Positions 29,637 to 39,562 of a stretch of DNA of 64,000 nt are shown one piece after another (within the stretch, counting starts at the first letter, position 1; each line of letters opens with the position of its first letter). Source of the stretch: Propionibacteriaceae bacterium P6A17 (GTDB lineage Bacteria > Actinomycetota > Actinomycetes > Propionibacteriales > Propionibacteriaceae); the NCBI GenBank assembly GCA_000619965.1, contig JHVD01000001.1, positions 210,895 through 274,894 of the forward strand, given 5' to 3'. A program made the translations under genes and the position numbers. The notes under the pieces were generated by a model that saw nothing but the letters and a program-made list of their open reading frames with translations, was not told the origin of the DNA and ran no database searches.

Positions 29637-30034
29637 TGGACAATCAGGACGTGGCCTACTTCCAGGAGCTGCCCGCCGAGGAGTGCCGCTCGCTGCTCGG
29701 GGACGCCGACTACGGTCGCGTGGCCTGGCAGAGTGCGCGGGGCCTGCTCGTCGTGCCCGTCAACCACAAGGTCGTCGACGGCCACGTCGTGTTCCACACG
29801 TTCCCCGGCACCGCGCTGTCCGAGCTGCTGGAGCCCACCGACGTCGCCTTCCAGATCGACGACGTCGACGAGGACTCCGCCATCGGCTGGTCCGTGCTCG
29901 TGCGCGGGCGCACCGCCCCCGCACCCGAGGGCATCGAGCCGGTGTCGTGGCTGAACCGCGGCGAACCGATCGGCATCTGGATCCAGGAAGAGTCGCTGTC
30001 CGGGCGAGCCATCGCCGGCACGAGGAGGGACTGA
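29636..30034 (+). CDS. Pyridoxamine 5'-phosphate oxidase-related flavin protein
   Basis: A 132-residue protein of the flavin/deazaflavin split-barrel family. The pattern GDADYGRVAWQSARGLLVVPVN, HVVFHTFPGTAL and VAFQIDDVDE...GWSVLVRGR corresponds to the beta strands that bind FMN or F420. Actinobacterial members are often cofactor-binding proteins of unknown substrate near stress genes. The universal stress gene starts two bases after its stop, so they form an operon. The ATG lies six bases after a TAGACT -10. Confidence 0.82.
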   Translation: MDNQDVAYFQELPAEECRSLLGDADYGRVAWQSARGLLVVPVNHKVVDGHVVFHTFPGTALSELLEPTDVAFQIDDVDEDSAIGWSVLVRGRTAPAPEGIEPVSWLNRGEPIGIWIQEESLSGRAIAGTRRD

Positions 30035-30036
30035 CC

Positions 30037-30903
30037 ATGAGCGAGCGACCACTGATCGTCGTCGGAGTCGACGGCAGCGAGGACGGGCTTCGCGCCGTCA
30101 AGTACGGAGCGGGCGTCGCCGCCCTCATCGACGGCGACCTCCTGCTCGCCAACGCCGTCGACGACACCCTCATGGCCGGAGCCTGGGGCGTCGTGTACGA
30201 CCCGGAGGTGCTCCATGAGGCCGGCGTCGCCGCCAATGCGGCTGCCAAGGCGCGCGCCATGGAGGAAGGGCTCCCCGCCGAGCGCATCAGCACCGAGGTC
30301 ATCATGGGGACGCCGGGCGGGGTGCTGACCCGACTGTCGGAGGTGGCGTCGCTCGTCGTGCTCGGCCGCCGCGCGGCCTCCGGGCTCGAGCGCATGTTCG
30401 TCGGCTCGACGTCGGTGGCCGTCGTCACCAACGCGGCCTGCCCGGTCGTAGTGATCTCCGCCGCGGCCAACCCGGACGACGTCGGCGACAAGCGACGCAT
30501 CGGCGTGGCAGTCAACACCGACCCGGGCTCCAGATCCACCCTGCAAGCCGGGTTCGAGCAGGCGCGGCTGTTCTCGTCGAAGCTCGAGATCGTGCACGTG
30601 GTGCAGCCGCCCGTCGGCTTCTTCGGCCCCAAGCTCTCGCCCGCGGAGCTGGAAAACCAGATCCAGTTCGCCAAGGGCGGCCTCGAGGCCGTCGCCAAGT
30701 CCATTGCCGAGCAGTTCCCCGAGGTCGACTACGAGACGATCGTCGTCGCCGACAGCCCCATCAACGAGCTGGTGACGCGTTCAGCCGACTACGACCTGCT
30801 CGTCATGGGCATCTCCGACTCCGCCATCCCCGGCGTGCAGATCGGCGGGCTCATGCGCGGTCTGCTGGCGCACGCGATGTGCCCGCTGTACGTGGCCGCG
30901 TGA
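30037..30903 (+). CDS. Tandem universal stress protein
   Basis: Two UspA domains in 288 residues: domain 1 from VVGVDGSEDGLRAVKYG to about residue 145, domain 2 from RIGVAVNTDPGSRSTLQ to the end. Domain 1 ends with LGRRAASGLERMFVGSTS, close to the nucleotide-binding G-x2-G-x9-G-S/T loop but with the second glycine missing; domain 2 lacks the loop (MGISDSAIPGVQIGG). ATP binding, if any, would be through domain 1. Such proteins act in dormancy, redox and other stress survival. It is two bases after the flavin gene, and its stop overlaps the start of hrpA. Confidence 0.88.
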   Translation: MSERPLIVVGVDGSEDGLRAVKYGAGVAALIDGDLLLANAVDDTLMAGAWGVVYDPEVLHEAGVAANAAAKARAMEEGLPAERISTEVIMGTPGGVLTRLSEVASLVVLGRRAASGLERMFVGSTSVAVVTNAACPVVVISAAANPDDVGDKRRIGVAVNTDPGSRSTLQAGFEQARLFSSKLEIVHVVQPPVGFFGPKLSPAELENQIQFAKGGLEAVAKSIAEQFPEVDYETIVVADSPINELVTRSADYDLLVMGISDSAIPGVQIGGLMRGLLAHAMCPLYVAA

Positions 30904-33900
30904 GAGAGGTCCGCGTCGCGCCCGAGCTTCCCATCGCGGCCGAGGCCGACCGCATCGCGGAGCTGATCTGCGAGCACCAGGTGGTGGTCGTCGCCGGCGA
31001 GACCGGCTCCGGTAAGACGACGCAGCTGCCGAAGATCTGCCTGCTGGCCGGCCGCACGCGGATCGCGCACACGCAGCCCAGGAGGTTGGCGGCGCGCACC
31101 GTCGCCGAGCGCATCGCGCACGAGTGCGGGACCGAGCTGGGCGACTTCGTCGGCTACCAGGTGCGGTTTACGCACAAGGCCTCGCGCGAGACCCGCATCA
31201 AGCTGATGACCGACGGCATCCTGTTGAGCGAGGTGACCCACGACCGCCTCCTGCGCCGCTACGACACGATCATCATCGACGAGGCCCACGAGCGCAGTCT
31301 CAACATCGACTTCCTGCTCGGCTACCTGAAGCAGCTCCTGCCCAAGCGTCCCGACCTGCGCGTGATCGTCACGTCCGCGACGATCGACACGGCGCGGTTC
31401 TCGGAGCACTTCGACGGCGCCCCCGTCGTCGAGGTCTCCGGGCGCACCTACCCCGTCGAGATCCGCTACCGGGAGCCTCGCGAGGGGGAGGACGAGATCG
31501 ACCAGGTGGCCGCCGCCGTCGGCGAGCTGGTGGGGGAGTCGTCGACGGGCGACATCCTCGTTTTCCTGAGCGGCGAGCGGGAGATCCGCGACGCGCAGGA
31601 GGCCATCGACGCGCTCGCCATCCGCGGGCTCGAGACGGTGCCGCTGTTCGCCAGGCTTTCGGCAGGCGACCAGTCGCGCGTCTTCCAGCCCCATCGCGGG
31701 CGCCGCGTCGTGCTCGCCACGAACGTCGCCGAGACGTCGGTGACGGTGCCGGGCATCCGCTTCGTCGTCGACGCGGGCAACGCGCGCATCTCCCGCTACT
31801 CGGCCCGCACGAAGGTGCAGCGACTGCCCATCGAGCCGGTCAGCCGGGCCTCCGCCAACCAGCGGGCGGGCCGCTGCGGCCGCGTCGGGCCCGGTGTGGC
31901 CGTGCGGCTCTACTCGGAGGAGGACTTCCTCTCGCGCCCCGAATACTCCGAGCCGGAGATCCTGCGCACCAATCTCGCGACGGTCATCCTGCTGATGGCG
32001 CAGGCCGGGCTCGGCGACATCGCGGGGTTCCCGTTCGTCGAGGCGCCCGTCACGAGCCAGATCAACGACGGCATCCGCGTGCTGCAAGAGCTCGGCGCCC
32101 TGCGCGAACGCAAGCCCGGCGAGCAGCTGCGCCTGACCGGCATCGGCCGCAAGCTTGCGCGGATGCCCGTGGATCCGCGGATGGGGCGGATGATCGTCGA
32201 GGCCGCCCGGCGCGGCTGCCTCAAGGAGGTCTTGGTGATCGTCGCGGGGCTCACCGTGCCCGACGTGCGCGAGCGGCCCCTGGAACACCAGCAGCGCGCC
32301 GACGAGCTGCACCGGCGATTCTGGTCCGAGGACTTGACCCCGGCGAAGGCAGGCCCGGAGGGCGGCGACTTCGAGGTGCTGCTCAACCTGTGGCAGTACG
32401 TGCGCCGTCAGCGGCGCGCCCTGTCCGGCAACCAGTTCCGCCGCATGTGTCGCGACGAGTTCCTGCACTTCGTGCGCATCCGCGAGTGGGAGGAGCTGGT
32501 CAGCCAGCTCAAGGAGGTCGTGAAGGACCTCGATTTGGACCCCGGATCGTCCGGCGCGATGCCCGACGTGCTGCGCTCGCTGCTGGCGGGGCTGCTGTCC
32601 AACATCGGGCTCGCGGAGCCGGAGCGCGCGCCGAAGGAGCCGGGACGTCGTCGCCCGCTGCTGGAGTATCAGGGCGCGCGCGGCGCGAGGTTCGCGATCC
32701 AGCCGGGGTCGAGCCTCGCCAGGTCGACCCCGCCGCTGGTCGTGGCGTTCGAGCTCGTCGAGACGAGCAGGCTGTGGGCGCGCACCGTCGCAGCCGTCAA
32801 GGCGGAGTGGGTCGAGGAAGTGGCGGGCCCCCTGGTGACGCGCACGCTGTCCGAGCCGCGCTTCGAGCAGCGCAGCGCCTCCGTGGTCGCCAGCGAGCGG
32901 GTGACGCTGTTCGGCGTGCCGCTGGTGGCCGGGCGGCGCGTCGGTTACGCCCGCGAGCATCCCGTCGAGGCCCGCGAGATCTTCCTGCGCGCAGCGCTCG
33001 TCGAAGAGGGCTGGGAGACCCGCAACCCGCTGGTGGTCGCCAACCACAAGGCCCTGGCCCGTGCGCGGGAGCTCACCTACCGCATGCGCCGCCCGGACCT
33101 GCTCATCTCCGACGAGGCCCTCTTCGCGCACTACGACGCCGCGCTGCCGCCCGAGATCGTCTCCGGGGCGACGCTCGACAGGTGGCTCCGGGGCCGTCCG
33201 AAGGAGCAGTGGCCCCTCCTGGCTCCCGACGACTGCATCGCCGACGACGCCCAACTGCGGCCCTCGGACTTCCCGGAGCGGTTCACCGTTGGCCCGACCA
33301 ACCTGCCGGTGCGCTACGTCTTCGATCCCGGTCGACGCGAGGACGGCGCCACCATCACCGTCCGGCTGGAACAGCTCGCCTCCCTGGAAGCGGCGCCCTT
33401 CACGTGGCTGGTGCCGGGCCTGCGCGCCGAACTGGCCACCGAGCTGATCCGCGGCCTGCCGAAGCAGGTGCGCACCAACTTCGTCCCGGCACCCGACTTC
33501 GCGCGACGAGCCCTCGTCTGGATCGAGGAGCGCGAGCAGTCGGGGCAGGGACGCTTCGCCGAGGCCCTCGGCCAAGCACTGACCCAGCTCACCGGCGTCG
33601 TCGTGGAGCCGTCGTGGTGGCGCGACGACCACCTGCCGTCGCACCTCAGGCCGCTGTTCGTCGTCACCGACCGGGGGCGCGAGGTCGCCAGGGGCGAGGA
33701 CCTCGTCGCCCTGCAGCAGCGGCTCTCGGCGCAGGTGGCGCGCAAGCTCACCCGGTCCGCGGGCAACCTGACGGCCAGCGGCCAGACGAGCTGGACATTC
33801 CCGGTCATCCCCACGCACACCGAGCTGGGCAGGGGAGTGACGGGCTACCCGTCGCTCGTCGACGAGGGGAGCACCGTCGGGTTGGCCGTCGCGGACACCG

Positions 33901-34622
33901 ACGAGAAGGCGCGGCGGGCCCACGTCCAGGGCCTGCGCAGGCTGCTGACCCGCGTGAACCCCGACCCGACGCGGTGGGTGGTGGCGCACCTGTCGATGTC
34001 CGAGAAGCTGGCGTTGGCGGATTCCCCGTACGAGTCCGTGCCAGCGCTGTTGCAGGACGCCTGGCTGAAGGCGAGCGAGCAACTGGCCGAGGAGCACGGG
34101 CCGGCGCTGGCGGTGCGGGATCGGGAGACGTTCGAGCGGGTCGCCGTCCTCGTGCGACAGGACCAGGCCGACCGGACCCGCCAGGTGGTGGGGCAGGCGG
34201 CGGCCGCGCTGGCCGCGGCGACGCAGGTGCGGCTCGAACTGTCCTCGCTGGCGAGCGGCGACCGGGTCCGGCAGGACGTGGAGGCGCAGTTGGCAGGGCT
34301 GCTGTTCGACCGGTTCATCTCGTTCACCCCCGACCCGTGGCTTCGCCATCTGCCGCGCTACTGCGAGGCGGCGCTCCTGCGGGTGCGCGCCGCGAAGCTC
34401 AACCCGGCCCGGGACGCGCGCGAGTCGGTGCAGGTCGAGGAGCTGGAGGACGAGTTCGCCGCGCTCACTCAAGCGCAGCCGCCGGGTCCGCTGCGCGCGG
34501 ACGTCGAGGAGATCGCGTTCTGGCTGGAGGAGTTCCGCGTGAGCGTGTTCGCCCAGCAGCTCCGCACGTCGGTGCCGGTGTCGGCCAAACGGATCCGCAA
34601 GGCCATCGAACGGGTGAGTTGA
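30900..34622 (+). CDS. hrpA: ATP-dependent RNA helicase HrpA
   Basis: DEAH-box RNA helicase. At 1240 residues it is near the 1300 of E. coli HrpA. Motifs in order: Walker A GETGSGKTTQLPKI, DEAHERSLNIDF, TSATI, GDILVFLSGEREI, TNVAETSVTVPG and QRAGRCGRVG, followed by the HA2/OB-fold region and a long HrpA-specific C-terminal domain. In E. coli HrpA acts on mRNA processing and on collided ribosomes. The GTG at 30900 overlaps the stop of the stress-protein gene (GTGA), which suggests coupling; an ATG seven codons upstream is an alternative. Confidence 0.93.
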   Translation: MREVRVAPELPIAAEADRIAELICEHQVVVVAGETGSGKTTQLPKICLLAGRTRIAHTQPRRLAARTVAERIAHECGTELGDFVGYQVRFTHKASRETRIKLMTDGILLSEVTHDRLLRRYDTIIIDEAHERSLNIDFLLGYLKQLLPKRPDLRVIVTSATIDTARFSEHFDGAPVVEVSGRTYPVEIRYREPREGEDEIDQVAAAVGELVGESSTGDILVFLSGEREIRDAQEAIDALAIRGLETVPLFARLSAGDQSRVFQPHRGRRVVLATNVAETSVTVPGIRFVVDAGNARISRYSARTKVQRLPIEPVSRASANQRAGRCGRVGPGVAVRLYSEEDFLSRPEYSEPEILRTNLATVILLMAQAGLGDIAGFPFVEAPVTSQINDGIRVLQELGALRERKPGEQLRLTGIGRKLARMPVDPRMGRMIVEAARRGCLKEVLVIVAGLTVPDVRERPLEHQQRADELHRRFWSEDLTPAKAGPEGGDFEVLLNLWQYVRRQRRALSGNQFRRMCRDEFLHFVRIREWEELVSQLKEVVKDLDLDPGSSGAMPDVLRSLLAGLLSNIGLAEPERAPKEPGRRRPLLEYQGARGARFAIQPGSSLARSTPPLVVAFELVETSRLWARTVAAVKAEWVEEVAGPLVTRTLSEPRFEQRSASVVASERVTLFGVPLVAGRRVGYAREHPVEAREIFLRAALVEEGWETRNPLVVANHKALARARELTYRMRRPDLLISDEALFAHYDAALPPEIVSGATLDRWLRGRPKEQWPLLAPDDCIADDAQLRPSDFPERFTVGPTNLPVRYVFDPGRREDGATITVRLEQLASLEAAPFTWLVPGLRAELATELIRGLPKQVRTNFVPAPDFARRALVWIEEREQSGQGRFAEALGQALTQLTGVVVEPSWWRDDHLPSHLRPLFVVTDRGREVARGEDLVALQQRLSAQVARKLTRSAGNLTASGQTSWTFPVIPTHTELGRGVTGYPSLVDEGSTVGLAVADTDEKARRAHVQGLRRLLTRVNPDPTRWVVAHLSMSEKLALADSPYESVPALLQDAWLKASEQLAEEHGPALAVRDRETFERVAVLVRQDQADRTRQVVGQAAAALAAATQVRLELSSLASGDRVRQDVEAQLAGLLFDRFISFTPDPWLRHLPRYCEAALLRVRAAKLNPARDARESVQVEELEDEFAALTQAQPPGPLRADVEEIAFWLEEFRVSVFAQQLRTSVPVSAKRIRKAIERVS

Positions 34623-34636
34623 CCGCGTCGATGCCG

Positions 34637-34642
34637 TAGTCT
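34637..34642 (+). promoter_or_regulatory. -10 hexamer of the lipoprotein gene
   Basis: TAGTCT about 40 bases upstream of the lipoprotein ATG, just after the hrpA stop. The -35 is not evident. Confidence 0.4.
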
Positions 34643-34681
34643 CACGAGGTGCGCATCAGCGCCGAGTGAAAGGACACCCGC

Positions 34682-35473
34682 ATGCAGTTGCAGCCCGCCC
34701 GACGTTGGGCGTCCGCCGCGATGGCGGTCGCGCTCTTGGGCCTGGCGGCCTGTTCCGCCGACGACGCTCCCAGCGCCGCTCCGTCCACCTCCACGTCCCC
34801 TGCCCCGGCAGCCTCGTCCACGGCCGCGCCAGGGCCGGAGGGCAGCGAGTCGGCGGCCCCGTCCGAGCCCGCGACGTCCGAGCCTGCGACGCCCACGACC
34901 AACGACGCGGCGCAGCGCGCGATCGACGACTTCATCGCCCGCCACGAGGGCGCCCAAGCCATCCCGACGAGCGAACTCGATCTCGAGAAGGCGCAGGAGG
35001 CGGCCGCGGCGCTGCAGGTCGAGCCGGCCGAGTGCAAGTTCGTGGCGATGGGATCGAACAACCCGGAGCTCCTCGAATCGGCCACCACCCTGGCCGCGAT
35101 GCAGATGGACATGACGAAGGGCTCCTCGGTGATGCTCTCCATCATGACCTACCCGTCGGCGGGCCTTGCCCGCCAGAGCGCCGCGGCCACGAAGGACGGC
35201 GTCGCCAAGTGCCCCGAGCTGCAAATCACCGCCGATGGCCAATCGATGAACAGCAGCATGAGCGTCCGGCCGCTGCCCGGGGTGCAGGGCGCCGACGACG
35301 CGTTCACCCTTGTCACGGACACCGACTTCGGCAGCAGCATGCAGATCACGACCGAGCTCGCCATCGCAGTCAAGGGGCAGCGGGTCGTCGCCGCGGTGGC
35401 GTCCACCCCCGACGGCGCGGGCGCCACGGCACCGGCCGACGTCATCAACGACGCGCTGTTGGCGCTGGGCTGA
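34682..35473 (+). CDS. Lipoprotein of unknown function
   Basis: The 263-residue product has a lipoprotein signal (hydrophobic stretch, LGLAAC lipobox with the cysteine at about residue 24) and a long Ser/Pro/Ala/Thr linker to about residue 75. A compact domain of about 185 residues follows with two cysteines (AECKF and AKCPEL) that could form a disulfide. The layout resembles actinobacterial surface lipoproteins with PknH-sensor-like or LpqH-like domains, but I cannot assign one. AAAGGA precedes the ATG at 34682. The gene follows hrpA and precedes tesB in the same direction but has its own -10. Confidence 0.78.
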   Translation: MQLQPARRWASAAMAVALLGLAACSADDAPSAAPSTSTSPAPAASSTAAPGPEGSESAAPSEPATSEPATPTTNDAAQRAIDDFIARHEGAQAIPTSELDLEKAQEAAAALQVEPAECKFVAMGSNNPELLESATTLAAMQMDMTKGSSVMLSIMTYPSAGLARQSAAATKDGVAKCPELQITADGQSMNSSMSVRPLPGVQGADDAFTLVTDTDFGSSMQITTELAIAVKGQRVVAAVASTPDGAGATAPADVINDALLALG

Positions 35474-35499
35474 GCCGGACGCGGCGAGCCGAACAGTGC

Positions 35500-35512
35500 C
35501 ATGATGGTGCCG
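35500..35512 (+). promoter_or_regulatory. Leaderless tesB promoter (-10 CATGAT)
   Basis: CATGAT (35500-35505) lies six bases before the GTG start, with no ribosome site, consistent with a leaderless message. Confidence 0.45.
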
Positions 35513-36351
35513 TGCCCAAGGATGTAGCGGGCCTACTGGCCCTGTTCGAGCTTCGCCAAACCGACGACAACGTCTGGGAGGGGCCCCAACCAGACACCTT
35601 CTTCCAGCGCCTGTTCGGCGGGCAGGTGCTCGCGCAGACGCTCGTCGCAGCCGCCCAGTCGGTGCCCTCCGAGCGGATCGTGCACTCGCTGAACGCCTAC
35701 TTCCTGCGGCCCGGGTCGCGCGACGAGCCCCTGCGGTTCGAGGTGGAGGTGTTGCGCGACGGCGGCACCTTCAGCGCACGCAGGGTGGTGACGAAGCAGT
35801 TCGGGAAGGTGATCTTCCAGCTCAACGCGTCATTCCAGGAGCCCGAACCGGGCCTCGAGCACAGCGCGCTGCAGCCGTGGGCGGACGTCGTGAGCCCCGA
35901 CGAGGCCCCCTCGCTCCACACGGTGCTGGAGCAGCAGTTCGGCACCCACGAGGAGCTGCTGCGGGAGTGGGATGCGTTGGACGTGCGGCTGGCGACGCCA
36001 CCGATGGTCAACCACCTGGGCGCCAACATGCGTGCCTGGGTGCGCACGAAATCCGCGATGCCCCGAGACCCGATCCTGCACAACGCGGTGCTGGCCTACA
36101 TCTCCGACATCACGCTGCTGAGCACGACGCTGGTGCCGCACCAGCTCCAGGTGACGTCGCCCAACCTGCAGGCGGCATCCATCGACCACTCGATGTGGTT
36201 CCACAGGCCGGTGCGCACCGACGAGTGGATCCTCTACGACATGATCTCACCGTCGGCGGCGGGCGCCCGCGGGTTCTGCCGCGGACGCCTCTACCAAAAC
36301 GGCGTCACCGTCGCCTCCTGCGGGCAGGAGGGACTGATCCGGGTCCGCTAG
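35512..36351 (+). CDS. tesB: Acyl-CoA thioesterase II (TesB type)
   Basis: Hydrolyses acyl-CoA to free acid and CoA in the cytosol. The 279-residue double hot-dog protein shows the family stretches FFQRLFGGQVLAQTLVAA, HSLNAYFLRPG, and in the second half SIDHSMWFHRPVRTDEWILY and GFCRGRLYQNGVTVASCGQEG. The conserved Asp, Thr and Gln of the active site are expected in the second half by family comparison. The GTG at 35512 is chosen because homology begins there and a -10 lies six bases upstream. It is convergent with the S9 peptidase gene, only two bases apart. Confidence 0.92.
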   Translation: MPKDVAGLLALFELRQTDDNVWEGPQPDTFFQRLFGGQVLAQTLVAAAQSVPSERIVHSLNAYFLRPGSRDEPLRFEVEVLRDGGTFSARRVVTKQFGKVIFQLNASFQEPEPGLEHSALQPWADVVSPDEAPSLHTVLEQQFGTHEELLREWDALDVRLATPPMVNHLGANMRAWVRTKSAMPRDPILHNAVLAYISDITLLSTTLVPHQLQVTSPNLQAASIDHSMWFHRPVRTDEWILYDMISPSAAGARGFCRGRLYQNGVTVASCGQEGLIRVR

Positions 36352-36353
36352 CC

Positions 36354-38366
36354 TCAGAGCAGCTCGGGGCGCTCTGGGGTGCGGCCGCTGCGATGGGCGT
36401 CCAGGAATTCGATGACGGTCTCGTACCAGAGCTTCGCGTGCTGCGGGGTGAGCACCCAGTGGTTCTCGTCGGGGAAGTACAGGAAGCGGTGCGGGAAGTC
36501 TCGCTGCTCACCCTCGTACGAGCCCGTGAGCGCCCACCAGAGTGCGAGCCCTTCGCCGATCGGGACGCGGTAGTCCTTGTCGCCGTGGATGACGAGCATG
36601 GGCGTGACGATGCGGTCGGCGAACAACGCCGGGTTGTGCTCGGTGAAGATCTCCGGCTGGAACTGGTCGCGCCAGCCCGACGGGTAGTCCGTCGTCGACG
36701 CGAAGGATCGCAGGTCCCACAGCGACGCGTGGCTCACGATGGCCTTGAAGCGATCGGTGTGCGTCGCGATCCAGTTGGCCATGTAGCCGCCGAAGGAGCC
36801 GCCCATCATCGTCGAGGAGTCGTCGCGGATGTCGTCGCGCGCCTCCACCGCGTCGGTGAGGGCCATGACATCGGTGTACGGCTCGGCGCCCCAGCGGCTG
36901 TGCCCGCGCTGGACGAACGCGCGCCCGTAGCCGGTGGACAGCGCAGGATCCGGCAGGAGCACAGCCTGCCCGCGCGCGGCGAGGATCCACGGGCACCAAC
37001 GCCAACTCCAGGCGTTCCAGCTCGAGATCGGGCCGCCGTGGACCCACAGCGTCAGGGGTGCCGGCGAGTCGGCGTCGCACCCCTTCGGCAGCACCAGCCA
37101 GCCGGCGACGCGGGTGCCGTCGGAGGCGGCGGTCTCGACGCGCTCCAGGCGGCCGGGTAGCGTCGGCTGGTCGACGGTCGGGAGCACGCGGGATGCGCCG
37201 GTCGCGACGTCGATCGCCACCACCTCGCCGGGGCAGTCGTAAGCGGTCCGGACCGCGAAGAGCGTTGCCCCGTCGGGGGAGCGCTGCACGCTGGTGAAGG
37301 CGCCGGCCTCCGTGAGCCGGCGGACCTCGTCGGTGGCGAGATCGATGGCGAAGATCGGACGATGCCCGTCCTCGTCGGCCGTGACGAAGAGCGTCGCGCC
37401 GTCGGGGGAGAAGGCGACGGGCGTGGCCCAGCGGTCCCATCCCCCGGCGACGGGCCGCGCGACGCCGTCGGCGACGTCGACGATCACGACGCGCTGGTCG
37501 AAGGTCTGCGTCGGGGTCGCGTCGTCGAACTCGACCACTGCGATGCGGCGGCCGGCGTCGTCGAAGACCGGGTGCTCGTAGGACTTCCCCTCCGCGCCGG
37601 TCAGGGTGCGCCGCTCGCCGGTGGCGACGTCGACGAGGACGAGCTCATCGCGGGAGCGGCCACGCGGCAGCTCCACGCGCCACACGACGGCGGCGAGGTC
37701 ACCGTCGGGGCTGAGCTCGGCCGACTCGATGGCGCGCCCGACGTCCCCGGTGAGGTCGTGGACGTCGACGAGCCGCCCGTCCTCGAGCCGGGCCCGGCGC
37801 AGACGGGTGTGTTCGAGCGCGATGTCGTGATCCCAGAACCGCACGCCCGGGCGGTCGTGGAGGATGGCGGAGACCTTCCGCTCGCGGCGCGCGGCGCGCT
37901 TGCTCGCGTCGGCGGCGTCGTCGTCGACGCCCGCGTGGACGGGCACGCCGAGCAATACCGTGTCGCTGCGACGGGCCGTGGCGACGAATCCGAAGCCGCC
38001 GTCGCGGGCGGCCGCGACCGACGCCTCTCCGAACGCCGGCAGCCACCAGAGCGCCTTGGTGGTCTCGGTGGGCTTGTCCTCGCCCATGGCCGGGACGTCG
38101 CGCTTGGCGGTGAGCAGCAGGCCGTCGTCGGTCTGTGCGGCGAGAGCCTCGCCGTCGACGGAGTGTGTGATGCGGCGCGCCGCCCGTTGTCCGTCGACGT
38201 CGACGTCCCACAGCGACGTCGTGGTGCGCGTGCGGTCGGCGCTCAGCGTGCCAATACCGACGACCAGCCTGCGGCCGTCAGGGGAGAGGGACAGCCCGCC
38301 GAGCCTCGGGAGGGCGATGAAGCCGTCGAGGTCCAGGAACGGCGAGTGGGGAGCATGATCGGTCAT
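36354..38366 (-). CDS. S9 family serine peptidase (acylaminoacyl/prolyl oligopeptidase type)
   Basis: Cytosolic oligopeptidase cutting short peptides. The 670 residues form an N-terminal seven-bladed propeller (LSPDGRRLVV, LSPDGDLAAVVW, FSPDGATLFVTAD repeats) and a C-terminal alpha/beta hydrolase domain. The catalytic triad is Ser524 in GGSFGGY, Asp598 in HGDKDYRVP and His636 in DENHWV. There is no signal peptide. The ATG at 38366 is preceded by GGGGAG and by a TAGGGT -10 only seven bases away, so either a leaderless start or a short leader is possible. Upstream on the same strand is sigB, 54 bases away. Confidence 0.92.
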   Translation of the reverse strand: MTDHAPHSPFLDLDGFIALPRLGGLSLSPDGRRLVVGIGTLSADRTRTTTSLWDVDVDGQRAARRITHSVDGEALAAQTDDGLLLTAKRDVPAMGEDKPTETTKALWWLPAFGEASVAAARDGGFGFVATARRSDTVLLGVPVHAGVDDDAADASKRAARRERKVSAILHDRPGVRFWDHDIALEHTRLRRARLEDGRLVDVHDLTGDVGRAIESAELSPDGDLAAVVWRVELPRGRSRDELVLVDVATGERRTLTGAEGKSYEHPVFDDAGRRIAVVEFDDATPTQTFDQRVVIVDVADGVARPVAGGWDRWATPVAFSPDGATLFVTADEDGHRPIFAIDLATDEVRRLTEAGAFTSVQRSPDGATLFAVRTAYDCPGEVVAIDVATGASRVLPTVDQPTLPGRLERVETAASDGTRVAGWLVLPKGCDADSPAPLTLWVHGGPISSWNAWSWRWCPWILAARGQAVLLPDPALSTGYGRAFVQRGHSRWGAEPYTDVMALTDAVEARDDIRDDSSTMMGGSFGGYMANWIATHTDRFKAIVSHASLWDLRSFASTTDYPSGWRDQFQPEIFTEHNPALFADRIVTPMLVIHGDKDYRVPIGEGLALWWALTGSYEGEQRDFPHRFLYFPDENHWVLTPQHAKLWYETVIEFLDAHRSGRTPERPELL

Positions 38367-38420
38367 GCTCCCCACCCTAGTGTGGTCACGAATTGCGCCC
38401 CGCGGGACGCCCATTCGTCG

Positions 38421-39347
38421 TCAGGCCGCGAGGCCGACGCTCTCCCGCATCTTCGCCAGCGCGAGCCGCTCGATCTGGCGGACGCGTTCGGCGGTGATGC
38501 CCCAGTGGGTGCCGATGTCGGCAAGCTTGGCCTGGCGCCCGTCGACGAGCCCGTAGCGGCGCCGCACGACGTCGCGCGAGCGCTCGTCGAGGCTCTCGAG
38601 CATCCCCTCGATGCGGGCCCTGTCCTCGACATCGAGCACCATCTCGTCCGGGCCGGGGGCGACGTCGCGGGCGATCAGATCGCCGAGCGAGGTGTCGCCG
38701 TCGGTGTCGACGGGGGCGTCGAGCGAGACGTGCTCACGCGACCAGCGGACCAGGTCGACGATGCGCTCCTCCTCCAGGCCGAGCTCGTCGGCGATCTCCG
38801 CGATCTCCGGCTCCCGCCCGAGCTGGCGCTCCAGCGAGCGGCGCACGGCCGAGACCTGGTTGACCTGTTCGGCGACGTGCACCGGCAGGCGCACGATGCG
38901 TCCCTGCTGGGCGATGCCGCGGGAGATGGCCTGACGCACCCACCACGTCGCGTAGGTGGAGAACTTGAAGCCCTTCGTGTAGTCGAACTTCTCGACGGCG
39001 CGGATGAGTCCGGTGTTGCCCTCCTGGACCAGATCCAGCAGCGGCATCTGCGCGCGGCCATACTTGCGGGCCACGGAGACCACCAGGCGCAGGTTTGCGC
39101 TGACGAAGCGACGCATCGCCGCCTCGCCTGCCTCGACGATGGCCCGCAGCTCCTCCTCGGTGGCGTCCGTCGACGTCTCGACCTCGCCCAGCAGAACCTG
39201 CTCGGCGAACAGCCCGGCCTCGATGGCCCGGGCGAGCTCGACCTCCTCGATCGCGCTGAGCAGCGGCGTCTTGGCGATCTCGTCGAGGTACTGCCCGACG
39301 GCGTCCTTCCCGTCGATCCCTTCGTTTCGATTCCGTGCGGTGCTCAC
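38421..39347 (-). CDS. sigB: Group 2 sigma factor, SigB type
   Basis: Non-essential sigma-70 paralogue that directs stress and stationary-phase transcription. The 308 residues start with [16 protein letters not shown] (region 1.2), then region 2 with [27 protein letters not shown] and [10 protein letters not shown] (-10 recognition), region 3, and region 4 ending in a helix-turn-helix ([18 protein letters not shown]). There is no long acidic N-terminal extension, unlike SigA. The GTG at 39347 follows AAAGGAC. It is divergent from sigA, and an ECF-type promoter lies just upstream, as known for mycobacterial sigB. Confidence 0.92.
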   Translation of the reverse strand: MSTARNRNEGIDGKDAVGQYLDEIAKTPLLSAIEEVELARAIEAGLFAEQVLLGEVETSTDATEEELRAIVEAGEAAMRRFVSANLRLVVSVARKYGRAQMPLLDLVQEGNTGLIRAVEKFDYTKGFKFSTYATWWVRQAISRGIAQQGRIVRLPVHVAEQVNQVSAVRRSLERQLGREPEIAEIADELGLEEERIVDLVRWSREHVSLDAPVDTDGDTSLGDLIARDVAPGPDEMVLDVEDRARIEGMLESLDERSRDVVRRRYGLVDGRQAKLADIGTHWGITAERVRQIERLALAKMRESVGLAA

Positions 39348-39382
39348 AGTTGCTGTCCTTTCGCAAGCCGTACATCCCACAC

Positions 39383-39409
39383 AACGCACGAAGCGCACGA
39401 GAAGTTCCC
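39383..39409 (-). promoter_or_regulatory. ECF-type stress promoter of sigB
   Basis: On the minus strand GGGAAC (39409-39404), a 17-base spacer and CGTT (39386-39383) match the consensus used by SigH/SigR- and SigE-type ECF factors. The expected start lies about 30 bases before the sigB GTG. In mycobacteria sigB is transcribed from such a promoter by SigE and SigH; the same wiring is inferred here. Confidence 0.7.
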
Positions 39410-39562
39410 GATCGGTGGCAATCGTTCGAGATCACGGAAATCGTGCGATTTGCCAGCCCCGGGGCCGCGCGGGTTTGCTTCCCGCCCAGGCAGGTGCAAG
39501 GATGGACGATGCGTCCCTTGACCAGTCCGGGGCGTCGCGTGCCCAAAAACCGGAGGAACATC

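Noticed and set aside
30789..34472. A 1227-codon open frame antisense to hrpA
   Set aside because: Same reason: low-complexity shadow with no recognisable domain, while hrpA has all helicase motifs.
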